A stretch of 64,000 nt of DNA from NCBI GenBank assembly GCA_964398355.1, contig CAYNMM010000047.1, forward strand, positions 1-64,000, written 5' to 3'. The notes under the pieces were generated by a model. That model did not search any database. It was given only the letters and a program-made list of their open reading frames with translations, and had not been told where the DNA came from. Source of the stretch: WFZT01 sp964398355 (lineage in GTDB: Bacteria > Hydrothermota > Hydrothermia > B15-G9 > WFZT01). This document shows, piece after piece, positions 15,815 through 24,603 of this stretch. A program made the translations under genes and the position numbers. Within the stretch, counting starts at the first letter, position 1. Every line of letters starts with the position of its first letter.

Positions 15815-17106
15815 TGTCCCCGTATTTCCTCTTCAGAAATGTATCTCCTCCAATCAGGCAACCCGGGTTCATCCTTATTGGTTGAGTATATGAGTTTATA
15901 ATCACCATTATTTTGAATATCTGCAAAGATGAAAACCCAATTTTCGTTGTAATAGTACCATTTCTCCATATCGGGACGTGGGCCTTCCATTGAAACTCTC
16001 TTTATCTCATCAGGTTCTCCATACTTTATCAATATTCTACCGCGATCCGTATATCTTCCCTTTTTATGGAATCTTGTATATTTCCTGTCAGCCTCTTTCA
16101 CCCTTGCAATAAACTCCTCAAGAAACTCGTTCTCCGGTGTTTTCGGATCTGGATCTCTCCTGGCCCAGAATTTCTTCAAAAACAAATATTTTGCCTTCTC
16201 GTCTTTAATCTGATGATACTTTTTAAGCTCTGTCGGACTGGCAATGTAATCAATGAATGAGATGTAATCCATTAATTCCGGAGAAATTTCCTTCTCACCA
16301 AAGGTATAGTAAAAAGGTGCTTCAATCTGAACATGCTTCTTGTGTGACAAATCTGTAAAATCAAGAACCAATGAGTACTCCCCCTCATCGTTAATGCCAT
16401 CCAGTAATATTGCTCCTACACCAACATGTTTTTTATCAATCTTTATCACTTCTGGAGAATTTCTAAGGATAGGAGTACCATCCTCTCGATAAATCAGTGC
16501 ATTTAATACAGCTGTGCATGTATCTTTACTGTAAATTTCGTAAAAATAAAGTAGTGTATCCTTCTGTGGGCTATAACTTCTAACAGGATTTGGTATAAAA
16601 CTCAGGCCATATTTGAAAAAATCAGGTATAGTATCTTTTGTGACATTCCACAAAAATTCTATATCAGAGGTAAGGAGGGGGGCTGAAGTATCTCCATGAG
16701 ATATGGATATAGTTGTATCTATAACACCTTTAGAACCATTTAAGGAATCTTCAACAACAAATCTTACGTGATATTCTCCAGAGGTAACAAGAAGAGAGAG
16801 CTGGTCAATTAGATAATTCTGTCCTGTCCTGGCAGAGACATGCTGTTTCCAGTGTTGCTCAACGGGTTTCTTTCCTTTCGATTCAAGGAAGAAATTGTAT
16901 GTTATTGTCCTTTGACCTGAGGTGTCACTCGAGAAACCTTGAAGTTCAACAAGGTAGTAAAACTCCAGTTTTTTGATTCCGGGAGCCTCATTAAAAACGG
17001 CATGGTCAAGATAAAATCTGATAGGCCCCTGGCTGACTATTATGTTACTTGCATGAGGGAAACTAATTAATCCTGTCAAAAAGATCAGGTGGATAATAAA
17101 GTTCAT
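15811..17106 (-). CDS. GWxTD domain-containing secreted protein (second of a tandem pair)
   Basis: A protein of about 431 residues with an N-terminal signal (MNFIIHLIFLTGLISFPHAS). A beta-rich middle resembles carbohydrate-binding or Ig-like modules. The C-terminal GWxTD-type region contains KKFWARRDPDPKTPENE, LEEFIARVKEAD, YTDRGRILIKYGEPDEI, and EKWYYYNENWVFIFAD. The domain is known from FCB-group genomes and has no assigned biochemical role. ATG 17106 is chosen because GAGGAGG lies upstream and a signal peptide follows directly; the gene begins inside the 3' end of its paralogue. Confidence 0.8.
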   Translation of the reverse strand: MNFIIHLIFLTGLISFPHASNIIVSQGPIRFYLDHAVFNEAPGIKKLEFYYLVELQGFSSDTSGQRTITYNFFLESKGKKPVEQHWKQHVSARTGQNYLIDQLSLLVTSGEYHVRFVVEDSLNGSKGVIDTTISISHGDTSAPLLTSDIEFLWNVTKDTIPDFFKYGLSFIPNPVRSYSPQKDTLLYFYEIYSKDTCTAVLNALIYREDGTPILRNSPEVIKIDKKHVGVGAILLDGINDEGEYSLVLDFTDLSHKKHVQIEAPFYYTFGEKEISPELMDYISFIDYIASPTELKKYHQIKDEKAKYLFLKKFWARRDPDPKTPENEFLEEFIARVKEADRKYTRFHKKGRYTDRGRILIKYGEPDEIKRVSMEGPRPDMEKWYYYNENWVFIFADIQNNGDYKLIYSTNKDEPGLPDWRRYISEEEIRGQ

Positions 17107-18202
17107 AATCTCCAAAACCTCCTCGATCAACAAAAACAATGGTGAGATTTTTTTCGTAATAATACCAGACCTGATAAGGGAGGGTATTTATATCAAATGG
17201 ATGACTATCAATCTCATCTGGAGGCCCGAGTTTAATATAAACCCGCCCCCGATCCGTCAGGGAACCAAGGAAACGCCCGATAGAAAAATGCTCATTTGCG
17301 TAGGTAACCCTTTCGACAAACTCTTCCTCAAGTTCGTTCTCCGGAGTCCCTGGTGTGGGATCGTGTTTTTTCCAAAACTCTTTCCATAGTTTCATCTTTT
17401 CACCAGGTGGTGCCTTCTCTATCTTTTTCACTTCACTATAAGGAGCTACATAGACAAGAGCAGGGATGTAATTGTCGAGATTTCCAATCAACACACTCCC
17501 ACCTTTTTTGAAGATAAAAAAGCCATTTCTAACAAATCTTTTATTTTTATCAAGAACGATCTCAAACTTTGCTACATACTTACCTCTGCGTAGCGTATCC
17601 GGCATTTCAAATGATATATCAAAGGAGCTGGTCCCCATCTTTCTTATAACAGGTGTTAAGACAACCCCCTTTATAGGGACATTAAAAGATTTTTCCTCTT
17701 CACAAAGCTCAACCTTTGCCTCTATTCTGTGGAAGGATTTACTCACAAGAAACCTGAATCGAATACTGTCTCCTGAGAATGATGGCCAACTTACAGTGTC
17801 ACCGTTGACAGGTACTGGATCACTCAGACACTCGTTATCAAAGCAATAATTTTTTAATTTTTTTACCTCTTCATGTTCAAAAATAGTCTCTCCTGTTCGT
17901 GAATTACTAACTTTGAGTTTAATCTTGAACTTATCAAGCTTCCTGATTCTGAATCTTTCAACCTTGATGAAAGGAGACGGTGTGGTAGTGTCAAATTTCA
18001 CATACCAGAAATTTCCATATATAACATCCTTTTTCCGGTCAATTTCAGCTGCTATCTCTGCGGTACCTCTCGATTTCACGCTAATAAACTGTGAGGGAAC
18101 TAACGCGGCAGCAATAAAAATTTCGATAGAATCCTGGCCAATGGGGGCTACATAAACATAGGCCTGAGATTTAAAAAGAGATAGTAAAAGAAACAGTAAC
18201 AA
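17063..18202 (-). CDS. GWxTD domain-containing secreted protein (first of a tandem pair)
   Basis: A 379-residue paralogue of the next gene. It starts with a signal-like LLLFLLLSLFKSQAYVYV. Its C-terminus repeats the same blueprint: KEFWKKHDPTPGTPENE, LEEEFVERVTYANE, LTDRGRVYIKLGPPDEI and YQVWYYYEKNLTIVFVD. The TTG at 18202 follows the htpX stop without a gap and sits after GGGGGTGA, which overlaps the end of htpX; this indicates tight coupling with that membrane protease. Envelope location is inferred from the signal peptide. Confidence 0.8.
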   Translation of the reverse strand: MLLFLLLSLFKSQAYVYVAPIGQDSIEIFIAAALVPSQFISVKSRGTAEIAAEIDRKKDVIYGNFWYVKFDTTTPSPFIKVERFRIRKLDKFKIKLKVSNSRTGETIFEHEEVKKLKNYCFDNECLSDPVPVNGDTVSWPSFSGDSIRFRFLVSKSFHRIEAKVELCEEEKSFNVPIKGVVLTPVIRKMGTSSFDISFEMPDTLRRGKYVAKFEIVLDKNKRFVRNGFFIFKKGGSVLIGNLDNYIPALVYVAPYSEVKKIEKAPPGEKMKLWKEFWKKHDPTPGTPENELEEEFVERVTYANEHFSIGRFLGSLTDRGRVYIKLGPPDEIDSHPFDINTLPYQVWYYYEKNLTIVFVDRGGFGDYELYYPPDLFDRIN

Positions 18203-19066
18203 TCAGCTCACCCCCATTCTTTTAGCCATTTCTTCGAGCCTTCTTATTCTATCTTCAATTGGGGGATGGGTAGAGAATAGTGAGGTGATACCTCCGCCGC
18301 GGAATGGGGTTACTATAAATAGATGGGCAGTGGCAGGATTTGCTGACTGAAGTGGTCTCTTAGCTGCTCCATAGGCAAGTTTTCTCAAGGCGCTTGCGAG
18401 CGCAAGTGGATCCCTTGAAATCTTTGCACCTGTAGCATCTGCCAGATATTCCCTTGATCGTGATATTGCAAGCTGTACAATCATGGCAGCAAGTGGTGCA
18501 AGTATAGAGATCAGTAGAATGACCAGTAAATTGCCACCCCTATCTTCATCATCACCTCCAAAACCACCAAAAATAGCGGCCCAGCGTGCCATATAGGCAA
18601 GATAAGTGATGGCTCCAGCAATTGTAGCTGCAACTGTCATAATTAGAACGTCCCTATTCCTGATATGCGAAAGCTCGTGAGACAGCACTCCCCTCAACTC
18701 TCTCTCGGTCAACAGGTTCAGTATCCCGGTTGTCACTGCTACAGCAGCATGTCCCGGTCCCCTACCCGTAGCAAAAGCATTTGGATGGTCAGTTGGTATG
18801 ATATAAACCCGCGGCTTGGGGATACCTGCTGCATGTGCAAGCTCACTAACAATCCTGTGTAACTCAGGAGCTTCCTGAGGAGAGACTTCTTTCGCCCTGT
18901 ACATAGCGAGAACTATTTTATCACTCCACCAGTAAGAAACAAAATTCATAACCCCTGCCATCACAAGGGCTATGGTCATCCCACTTTTTCCACCTATCAA
19001 ATCTCCAATAACCACAAGCAAAATTGTTAAAAGTGCCAGCAAAAGATATGTTTTTAGTTTCGACAT
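18203..19066 (-). CDS. htpX: Membrane zinc metalloprotease HtpX
   Basis: A 287-residue M48 protease that degrades misfolded membrane proteins. Two N-terminal membrane helices (about 7-40) precede the active site HELSH at 130-134; a downstream REYLADATGA supplies the third zinc ligand Glu. Two further helices lie between. ATG 19066 follows GGAGGTG and removes an unlikely 34-residue extension. It leads the operon with the two GWxTD genes, so this group may be an envelope quality-control unit. Confidence 0.95.
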   Translation of the reverse strand: MSKLKTYLLLALLTILLVVIGDLIGGKSGMTIALVMAGVMNFVSYWWSDKIVLAMYRAKEVSPQEAPELHRIVSELAHAAGIPKPRVYIIPTDHPNAFATGRGPGHAAVAVTTGILNLLTERELRGVLSHELSHIRNRDVLIMTVAATIAGAITYLAYMARWAAIFGGFGGDDEDRGGNLLVILLISILAPLAAMIVQLAISRSREYLADATGAKISRDPLALASALRKLAYGAAKRPLQSANPATAHLFIVTPFRGGGITSLFSTHPPIEDRIRRLEEMAKRMGVS

Positions 19067-19171
19067 CGAACACCTCCAATTTTTTATCGTTCGATAATTA
19101 ATATTACACCTTTCTGATGTTGTCAAGCCCTGTAAATTAGTAAATAATTTTTCTAAAAAGGAGGTCAAAAT

Positions 19172-20290
19172 ATGGCAAAATACAGGATTGCTCTCCTTCC
19201 GGGTGATGGAATTGGAAAAGATGTAATGGACGCAGCAGAAATTGTTTTACAGAAAATTGACCTGGATGCAGAGTACGTTTACGGCGACATAGGCTGGGAA
19301 TTCTGGAAAAAAGAGGGAAACCCACTTCCGGATCGTACACTGGAACTGCTCAGAAATTCAACATGCGCACTTTTCGGCGCAATAACGTCAAAACCCAAAG
19401 AAGAGGCTCAAAAAGAACTGGCCCCTGAACTTCAGGGTAAAGGTTATGAATATTTCAGCCCAATTGTAAGACTGAGACAGGAATTTGACCTTTACGTAAA
19501 TTTAAGACCAGCAAAGGCCTTTAAAGGCAATCCTTTAAATTACAGAGACGACATTGACCTCGTTATTTTTAGAGAGAATACAGAAGGAATGTATGCAGGC
19601 GTTGAATTTTATCCTCTTCCAGAAGAAGTTAAACAGGTCTTATTAAAACATCATCCAAAGATGAAGAGATTCAAGGATATACCGAACGATGAAATTGCAA
19701 TTTCCACGAGAATCATGACAAAAAAAGGATGTTATAGAATCGTTAAAGCAGCCTTTGAATATGCACGTAAACATGGAAGAAAATCTGTAACACTGGTTGA
19801 GAAACCAAACGTACTTAGAGAAACTGGTGGTCTCATGCTGAGAATTGCGAGAGAAATTGCTCAAGAATATCCTGATATTGAATACCGCGAAGCCAACGTT
19901 GATGCAATGGCTATGTGGCTTGTAAAAAACCCACAAGATTACGACATTCTTGTTGCTGAAAATCTCTTCGGTGATATTATATCTGATCTTGCTGCGCAGC
20001 TCGTTGGAGGACTTGGATTCGCATCCAGTGGAAATATCGGAGATAACTTTGCTGTGTTTGAACCCACACATGGATCGGCCCCTAAATACGCGGGGCAGTA
20101 CAAAGTTAACCCAATGGCCATGTTACTCGCAGTAAAACTTATGCTCGACTGGCTTGGTGAGCATGAGAAAGCACAGAGACTTGAAAAAGCTATAGCTGAA
20201 GTTATTGAAGAAGGTAAGGTTAGAACCTACGACATGGGGGGTACATCATCAACACTTGATGTGGCAAGAGCAGTTGCAGAGAGGATTTAG
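19172..20290 (+). CDS. Isocitrate/isopropylmalate dehydrogenase family enzyme
   Basis: A 372-residue beta-decarboxylating dehydrogenase. Seen: LLPGDGIGKDVMDAAE at the N-terminus, FRENTEGMYAGVEF, AENLFGDIISDLAAQLVGG (metal site), and HGSAPKYAGQYKVNP. The Lys-Tyr of the last motif is the arrangement found in NADP-using isocitrate dehydrogenases. The substrate loop reads FSPIVRLRQEFDLY: the Ser is kept (S96), but the Asn that normally contacts isocitrate is Ile98. So isocitrate dehydrogenase is the first guess, but the substrate is not certain. AAGGAGG precedes the ATG. The last codons lie within a 52-bp perfect palindrome. Confidence 0.85.
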   Translation: MAKYRIALLPGDGIGKDVMDAAEIVLQKIDLDAEYVYGDIGWEFWKKEGNPLPDRTLELLRNSTCALFGAITSKPKEEAQKELAPELQGKGYEYFSPIVRLRQEFDLYVNLRPAKAFKGNPLNYRDDIDLVIFRENTEGMYAGVEFYPLPEEVKQVLLKHHPKMKRFKDIPNDEIAISTRIMTKKGCYRIVKAAFEYARKHGRKSVTLVEKPNVLRETGGLMLRIAREIAQEYPDIEYREANVDAMAMWLVKNPQDYDILVAENLFGDIISDLAAQLVGGLGFASSGNIGDNFAVFEPTHGSAPKYAGQYKVNPMAMLLAVKLMLDWLGEHEKAQRLEKAIAEVIEEGKVRTYDMGGTSSTLDVARAVAERI

Positions 20291-20334
20291 GTTAAGGGGG
20301 CGCGCCTTAAGGCGCGCCCCCTTAACCTAAATCC
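20283..20334. terminator. Perfect 26-bp palindrome overlapping a stop codon
   Basis: Positions 20283-20308 and 20309-20334 are exact reverse complements with no non-pairing base (the centre is TTAA). The palindrome includes the last two codons and the TAG of the dehydrogenase gene. As with the other hairpins, G-rich comes first, C-rich second, and no T-run follows. As RNA it would form about 24 bp with a 4-nt loop. Confidence 0.8.
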
Positions 20335-20689
20335 TAACACCTACCGCAGGTCCAAACATCTATCCCCCAGGCTTTGTACTCCATATAGACACGCTGTCGT
20401 TTTCAAAAATTGAGAGAATGTTATGTCCTGCTACTTTGCGAAAAAAATTTTTCTATATGCACTATAGACGGTTTCTTGAAACGAACCGCATTAAAAGAAG
20501 TAGGCCCCGCCTTGCAAATAGTACATACTAAACCCTGACATCTATTAGAGCAGAACCACTATCCTGATCTTGAAAAATTCTCGCACGTCCACACTTTCGA
20601 GCTATTGACATTTTTGTTTTATTTAATTATCTCAAATTTCATTATAAAACCTGGGTGATTGTTCAATTAAAATCTTGTATATTGAGGGT
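20335..20689. other. 355-bp spacer without a gene
   Basis: No convincing reading frame, RNA gene or repeat is visible between the hairpin and the MFS gene. TTGACA at 20605-20610 is the only promoter-like hexamer; the -10 at 17 nt (TATCTC) is weak. Confidence 0.5.
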
Positions 20690-21898
20690 ATGAAGAAGTT
20701 ACCGAAGAATATTGTATATCTTGGTTTTGTTAGCTTTTTCACAGACTTTTCTACGGAGATGATATATCCACTGATCCCTGCGTTTCTTACAGGAGTCTTA
20801 GGGGTGGGAGCGGAGATCCTTGGTATTGTAGAGGGAGTTGCCGAAGCCACTGCGAGCATTTTGAAAGCCATTTCCGGCACTTTATCTGATAAATTTCCCC
20901 GGAGAAAGCCTCTCGTCATACTTGGATACACTTTATCGGCTCTTTCAAAGCCATTCATTGGAATTGCATCCACCTGGCAACACGTTTTGATCGCGAGATT
21001 CTCAGACAGAATAGGGAAAGGTATTAGAACCTCCCCACGTGATGCACTTATATCAGATTCCATTTCGCCCGAGTTTCGAGGGCGTGCCTTTGGATTTCAC
21101 AGATCAATGGACACACTTGGTGCTGTTTTTGGACCCCTCACGGCATTTGTCATCCTTGCTATATTTACACCCCGTCTTGGTATCTCCACAACGTATCGAA
21201 TGATCTTTATCCTGTCAATAGTTCCCGGACTCACTGCAGTGGCGATTCTCACAAGGGTCAGGGAATCAGTGAGGAAAAAGGGGACTATTGACACTAAAGA
21301 TTTTCTAAAAAATTATGCCATGCTGCCAAGAGGTTTCTGGGTCTTTCTCGGCATCATGCTTATATTTTCCCTGGGAAATTCATCCGATACTTTCATTCTT
21401 CTTATGGTAAAGGAGCGCGGTATTTCCGTAAAATCGATTATGCTTCTCTACATGTTATTCAATATCGTCTACTCCTTAGTCTCGACTCCCGCAGGTATTC
21501 TTTCGGATCGGATCGGACGAAAAAATACTCTTCTCATAGCCTTTTTAATCTACGGAATCACATATTTGTCCATAACCAGAATTTCCAGCATAGCTCATGT
21601 GATTATAATCTTCATACTTTATGGAATTTTTTATGGTTTTTACGAAGGGAGCTCAAGAGCTTTTGTGACAGATATAATTGGTAATTCTGATTTAAAAGGG
21701 ACCGCTTATGGAATTTATCACATGGGAATTGGACTAATGCTGTTACCAGCAAATTTTATCGCAGGTGTTTTATGGAAATCGTTCAATCCTGAAACAACCT
21801 TTTATTTTGGCGGGATTCTTGCTATACTATCCTTCATCCTTCTAATCGGAGGTGCATCATGGATCAACCCGGTGAGAAATTATCCAAAGAAGAGTTAA
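20690..21898 (+). CDS. MFS transporter
   Basis: A 402-residue permease with about twelve hydrophobic segments. The N-terminal FVSFFTDFSTEMIYPLIPAF and the loop GTLSDKFPRRKPLVILGY (motif A of the major facilitator superfamily, between helices 2 and 3) are clear. GILSDRIGRKNTLL repeats motif A in the second half. The N-terminal DFSTEMIYP pattern is common in uncharacterised bacterial MFS proteins. No substrate can be named. ATG 20690 has GAGGG close upstream and is preferred over the TTG at 20675. Its last 40 nt overlap the DUF1844 gene. Confidence 0.85.
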   Translation: MKKLPKNIVYLGFVSFFTDFSTEMIYPLIPAFLTGVLGVGAEILGIVEGVAEATASILKAISGTLSDKFPRRKPLVILGYTLSALSKPFIGIASTWQHVLIARFSDRIGKGIRTSPRDALISDSISPEFRGRAFGFHRSMDTLGAVFGPLTAFVILAIFTPRLGISTTYRMIFILSIVPGLTAVAILTRVRESVRKKGTIDTKDFLKNYAMLPRGFWVFLGIMLIFSLGNSSDTFILLMVKERGISVKSIMLLYMLFNIVYSLVSTPAGILSDRIGRKNTLLIAFLIYGITYLSITRISSIAHVIIIFILYGIFYGFYEGSSRAFVTDIIGNSDLKGTAYGIYHMGIGLMLLPANFIAGVLWKSFNPETTFYFGGILAILSFILLIGGASWINPVRNYPKKS

Positions 21899-22146
21899 AA
21901 GTTGATGAAATTCTGTCGCTTACACTTGTGCAGTTAATTTCGAAGGCCTGGGCCTTCCTTGGGATGGTATCACATCCAGAGACGGGGAAAATAAAAAGAG
22001 ACCTTGAGCAGGCCAGATTAGCCATTGACTCCATCGAGGTCATATATCCACTGATCAAGGATAAACTGGGGGATGATGAAAGAAAAGGTATCGAACTCGA
22101 GTTAACAAATTTAAGGTTAAATTTTGTCAAACAAAGGAGTGAATGA
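21859..22146 (+). CDS. DUF1844 family protein
   Basis: A 95-residue cytosolic helical protein. FLGMVSHPETGKIKRDLEQA and ARLAIDSIEVIYPLIKDKL are the conserved core of DUF1844, a small family of unknown function often found next to purine or translation genes. The start lies inside the 3' end of the MFS gene in another frame, and the stop overlaps the purH start (ATGA), so it is coupled to purH. Confidence 0.85.
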   Translation: MDQPGEKLSKEELKVDEILSLTLVQLISKAWAFLGMVSHPETGKIKRDLEQARLAIDSIEVIYPLIKDKLGDDERKGIELELTNLRLNFVKQRSE

Positions 22147-23672
22147 TGAAGCGTGCCTTGATTTCGGTGAGTAAGAAAAGCAAGGTCGTGTCTGACTTTG
22201 CGGGTGCATTGGAGAATCTCGGATGGGAAATTCTATCTACAGGCGGAACAGCTAAATTTCTGAAATCCAGAGGAGTAAATGTTAAACTTGTAGAGGATGT
22301 CACAGGTTTTCCATCGATTATGGATGGAAGGGTAAAGACTCTTCATCCATCTGTGTTTGCAGGTATTCTGTTTGATAGAGATAAAAAAGAGCACCGTGAA
22401 GATCTTGAGAGGGTAAACGCACTTGAAATAGAGCTTGTCTTTGTAAATTTTTATCCTTTCGAGGAGGTTGTGAAAAAGGAAGATGCATCTATTGAGGACA
22501 TCATCGAAAACATTGATATTGGTGGCCCTTCACTTGTGAGAGCATCCGCAAAAAATTTCAAACACGTGACTGTAATTACCGATGAAGATGATATTCCCGC
22601 TGTTCTGGAAGAGCTAAAAACACTCGGAGGCACATCGTACGATCTCAGGAAAAAGCTTGCTGTCAAAGCGTTCGCAAGGACAGCGATCTACGATAGCGTT
22701 GTCTACAATACACTATGGGGACTTTTTATGGATAAAGAGATGCCTGACTATTTAATCAACGCCGCCACAATTGAAACCAGACTAAGATACGGAGAAAATC
22801 CCCATCAAAAAGCTGCACTGTATAAGAATGTTCTCACAGGGCACATACTTGATAAAGTTGAAAAGCTTTGGGGAAAAGAGCTCTCATACAATAATATCGT
22901 TGACTTTTTTGCCGGTTTTGAACTTATTCAAGAATTTAACGATCCTACGGCTGTAATACTTAAACATACAAATCCATGCGGTGTTGCAACAAGGGATAAT
23001 ATTTACGATGCTTATGTTGAGGCATTAGCTGGTGACCCGATCTCAGCTTTTGGTGGCATTGTACTACTCAACAGGGAGGTTCACGAGGAGCTGGCTTTTA
23101 AACTCAATGAACACTTTCTTGAAATAGTCGCAGCTCCTTCATTTACCGAAAAGGCACTGGAAATACTCAAGAAGAAGAAAAATCGTAGAATCATCAAGTA
23201 TCTTGAGGTTGAAACTGAAAACGCTGAATTCAAGTCAATACCAGGAGGGTTACTACTCCAGGAAAAGGATCGAGTTCTGCTGGAAAGGGAGAAACTTGAG
23301 GTGGTATCAGGAGAACTTGACCAGGATACTCTGGATGAACTTCTTTTTGCATTTAAAGTGGTGAAACACGTGAAGTCAAACGCTATTGTAGTAGCCAGAG
23401 AGTTCAGGACACTTGGGATAGGCGCAGGACAGATGAACAGGGTCCAGGCTGTGGAACTTGCACTGGAATCCGCAGGTGATGAGGTCCAGGGAGCCGTTCT
23501 GGCCTCCGACGCATTTTTCCCTTTCCGGGACTCCATAGATCTGGCCTCAAAATACGGGATAAAAGCTATTATCCAGCCAGGTGGCTCTGTGCGTGATAAA
23601 GAGGTTATAGAAGCTGCAAGGGAGCATGGGATTACCATGGTCTTCACACACATGAGACATTTTAGACACTGA
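22143..23672 (+). CDS. purH: Bifunctional AICAR formyltransferase / IMP cyclohydrolase
   Basis: A 509-residue PurH for the last two steps of IMP synthesis. Residues 1 to about 130 form the MGS-like cyclohydrolase domain (LISVSKKSKV, STGGTAKFLKSRGV, GRVKTLHPSVFAGIL). The transformylase domain follows with RYGENPHQKAALY, KHTNPCGVATRDN with the catalytic Lys-His pair, and AFGGIVLLN. It ends with the family tail FTHMRHFRH. GGAGTGAATG gives the Shine-Dalgarno and coupling with the preceding DUF1844 gene. Confidence 0.97.
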   Translation: MMKRALISVSKKSKVVSDFAGALENLGWEILSTGGTAKFLKSRGVNVKLVEDVTGFPSIMDGRVKTLHPSVFAGILFDRDKKEHREDLERVNALEIELVFVNFYPFEEVVKKEDASIEDIIENIDIGGPSLVRASAKNFKHVTVITDEDDIPAVLEELKTLGGTSYDLRKKLAVKAFARTAIYDSVVYNTLWGLFMDKEMPDYLINAATIETRLRYGENPHQKAALYKNVLTGHILDKVEKLWGKELSYNNIVDFFAGFELIQEFNDPTAVILKHTNPCGVATRDNIYDAYVEALAGDPISAFGGIVLLNREVHEELAFKLNEHFLEIVAAPSFTEKALEILKKKKNRRIIKYLEVETENAEFKSIPGGLLLQEKDRVLLEREKLEVVSGELDQDTLDELLFAFKVVKHVKSNAIVVAREFRTLGIGAGQMNRVQAVELALESAGDEVQGAVLASDAFFPFRDSIDLASKYGIKAIIQPGGSVRDKEVIEAAREHGITMVFTHMRHFRH

Positions 23673-23680
23673 ATTTCACG

Positions 23681-23710
23681 TTGGAAAAGATTTCTCAGTG
23701 AGATTATAAT
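23681..23710 (+). promoter_or_regulatory. Promoter placing transcription start at the lipoprotein ATG
   Basis: TTGGAA (23681-23686), an 18-nt spacer, and a consensus TATAAT (23705-23710) that ends 6 nt before the ATG at 23717. The expected +1 is at or next to the start codon and no Shine-Dalgarno is present. Confidence 0.6.
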
Positions 23711-23716
23711 TTCCGC

Positions 23717-24277
23717 ATGACAAAAAATCTACTAATTTGGTCAGGAATTTTTCTTCTAACAACTTCCTGCGGGATGTTTGAGTTGAGAAGCAGAGAGAAT
23801 CCCACTTTATCCTCTGGATGGATTTTACCCGATTCAGCACAAATTGTGATTAAAAATATTCAAAACTCGTTCATAGATTTGAATATCGTTAATTATTCCA
23901 ATAACTTTGACGATAGCTTTGCTTTTCACCCGGATTCAATAACCTACAGCAGGAATCCGGAGTTATTTTCCAACTGGGATAAAACGAAAGAGGTACAGAA
24001 TGCAACGGTAATGTTTAGCCAGATAAGGTCAAATCCTGATGTAAATATATCAATTATGTCAGCAGATACTATTGGTGATACGGTCAATTTTCTATGTCCC
24101 TATGAAATGCAAATAATTTTTCAAAATGGAGACGCTGTACTCGTGAGGGGAAAATCACTTTTTAAGGTATATCCTCATGAAGATGGATTATACTATTTAC
24201 TGGAATGGGAGGATTTTCTGCCCGATACAAACATCTCGGGAAGTATTACCTGGAGTGAGTTAAAAGCAAGATTTTAA
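23717..24277 (+). CDS. Lipoprotein with NTF2-like fold (tentative)
   Basis: A 186-residue protein with signal peptide and lipobox LTTSC (Cys18). The body has the pattern of small NTF2/SnoaL-like lipoproteins common in FCB-type genomes: QNSFIDLNIVNYSNNFDDSF followed by AFHPD, a central antiparallel-strand region, YYLLEWEDF, and a final ITWSELKARF close to the recurrent TWG-LKA-F ending. It contains no catalytic residue I can name. It is expressed from its own promoter directly at the ATG and starts 44 nt after purH. Identification is by pattern only. Confidence 0.6.
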   Translation: MTKNLLIWSGIFLLTTSCGMFELRSRENPTLSSGWILPDSAQIVIKNIQNSFIDLNIVNYSNNFDDSFAFHPDSITYSRNPELFSNWDKTKEVQNATVMFSQIRSNPDVNISIMSADTIGDTVNFLCPYEMQIIFQNGDAVLVRGKSLFKVYPHEDGLYYLLEWEDFLPDTNISGSITWSELKARF

Positions 24278-24291
24278 AGGAGGTAAACAAA

Positions 24292-24603
24292 ATGCCGACA
24301 AGAGAAGAAGTTATAAATGTTCTTAAAGAAATTTATGATCCTGAGATTCCGGTGGATATCTGGAATCTGGGGTTGATCTATGGGATTGAGATTGACGACG
24401 GTAAAATAAATATCAGAATGACCCTGACGGCACCAGGATGTCCCCTCGCCAATGTTCTGGCATACAATGTTGAGGAGAAATTAAAGGAATTACCGGGAGT
24501 TGAAGAAGTAAATGTTCAGATTGTTTGGGATCCTCCATGGTCAGTTGACAGGATCTCCGAAGAAGGGAAGAAGATTCTTCGTTCATACGGCTATCAAATT
24601 TAA
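24292..24603 (+). CDS. MIP18/DUF59-family Fe-S assembly protein (SufT-like)
   Basis: A 103-residue single-domain protein with the family pattern DPEIPVDIWNLGLIYGIEI and MTLTAPGCPLANVL (conserved Cys in a TxPGCP motif), followed by VEEVNVQIVWDPPWSVDRIS. These proteins help mature or deliver Fe-S clusters. AAAGGAGG lies 8 nt before the ATG. The stop overlaps the murJ start by one base. Confidence 0.9.
   Translation: MPTREEVINVLKEIYDPEIPVDIWNLGLIYGIEIDDGKINIRMTLTAPGCPLANVLAYNVEEKLKELPGVEEVNVQIVWDPPWSVDRISEEGKKILRSYGYQI

Noticed and set aside
23353..23368. parS-like half site in purH
   Set aside because: Only the right half (CACGTGAA) matches; the palindrome is broken.
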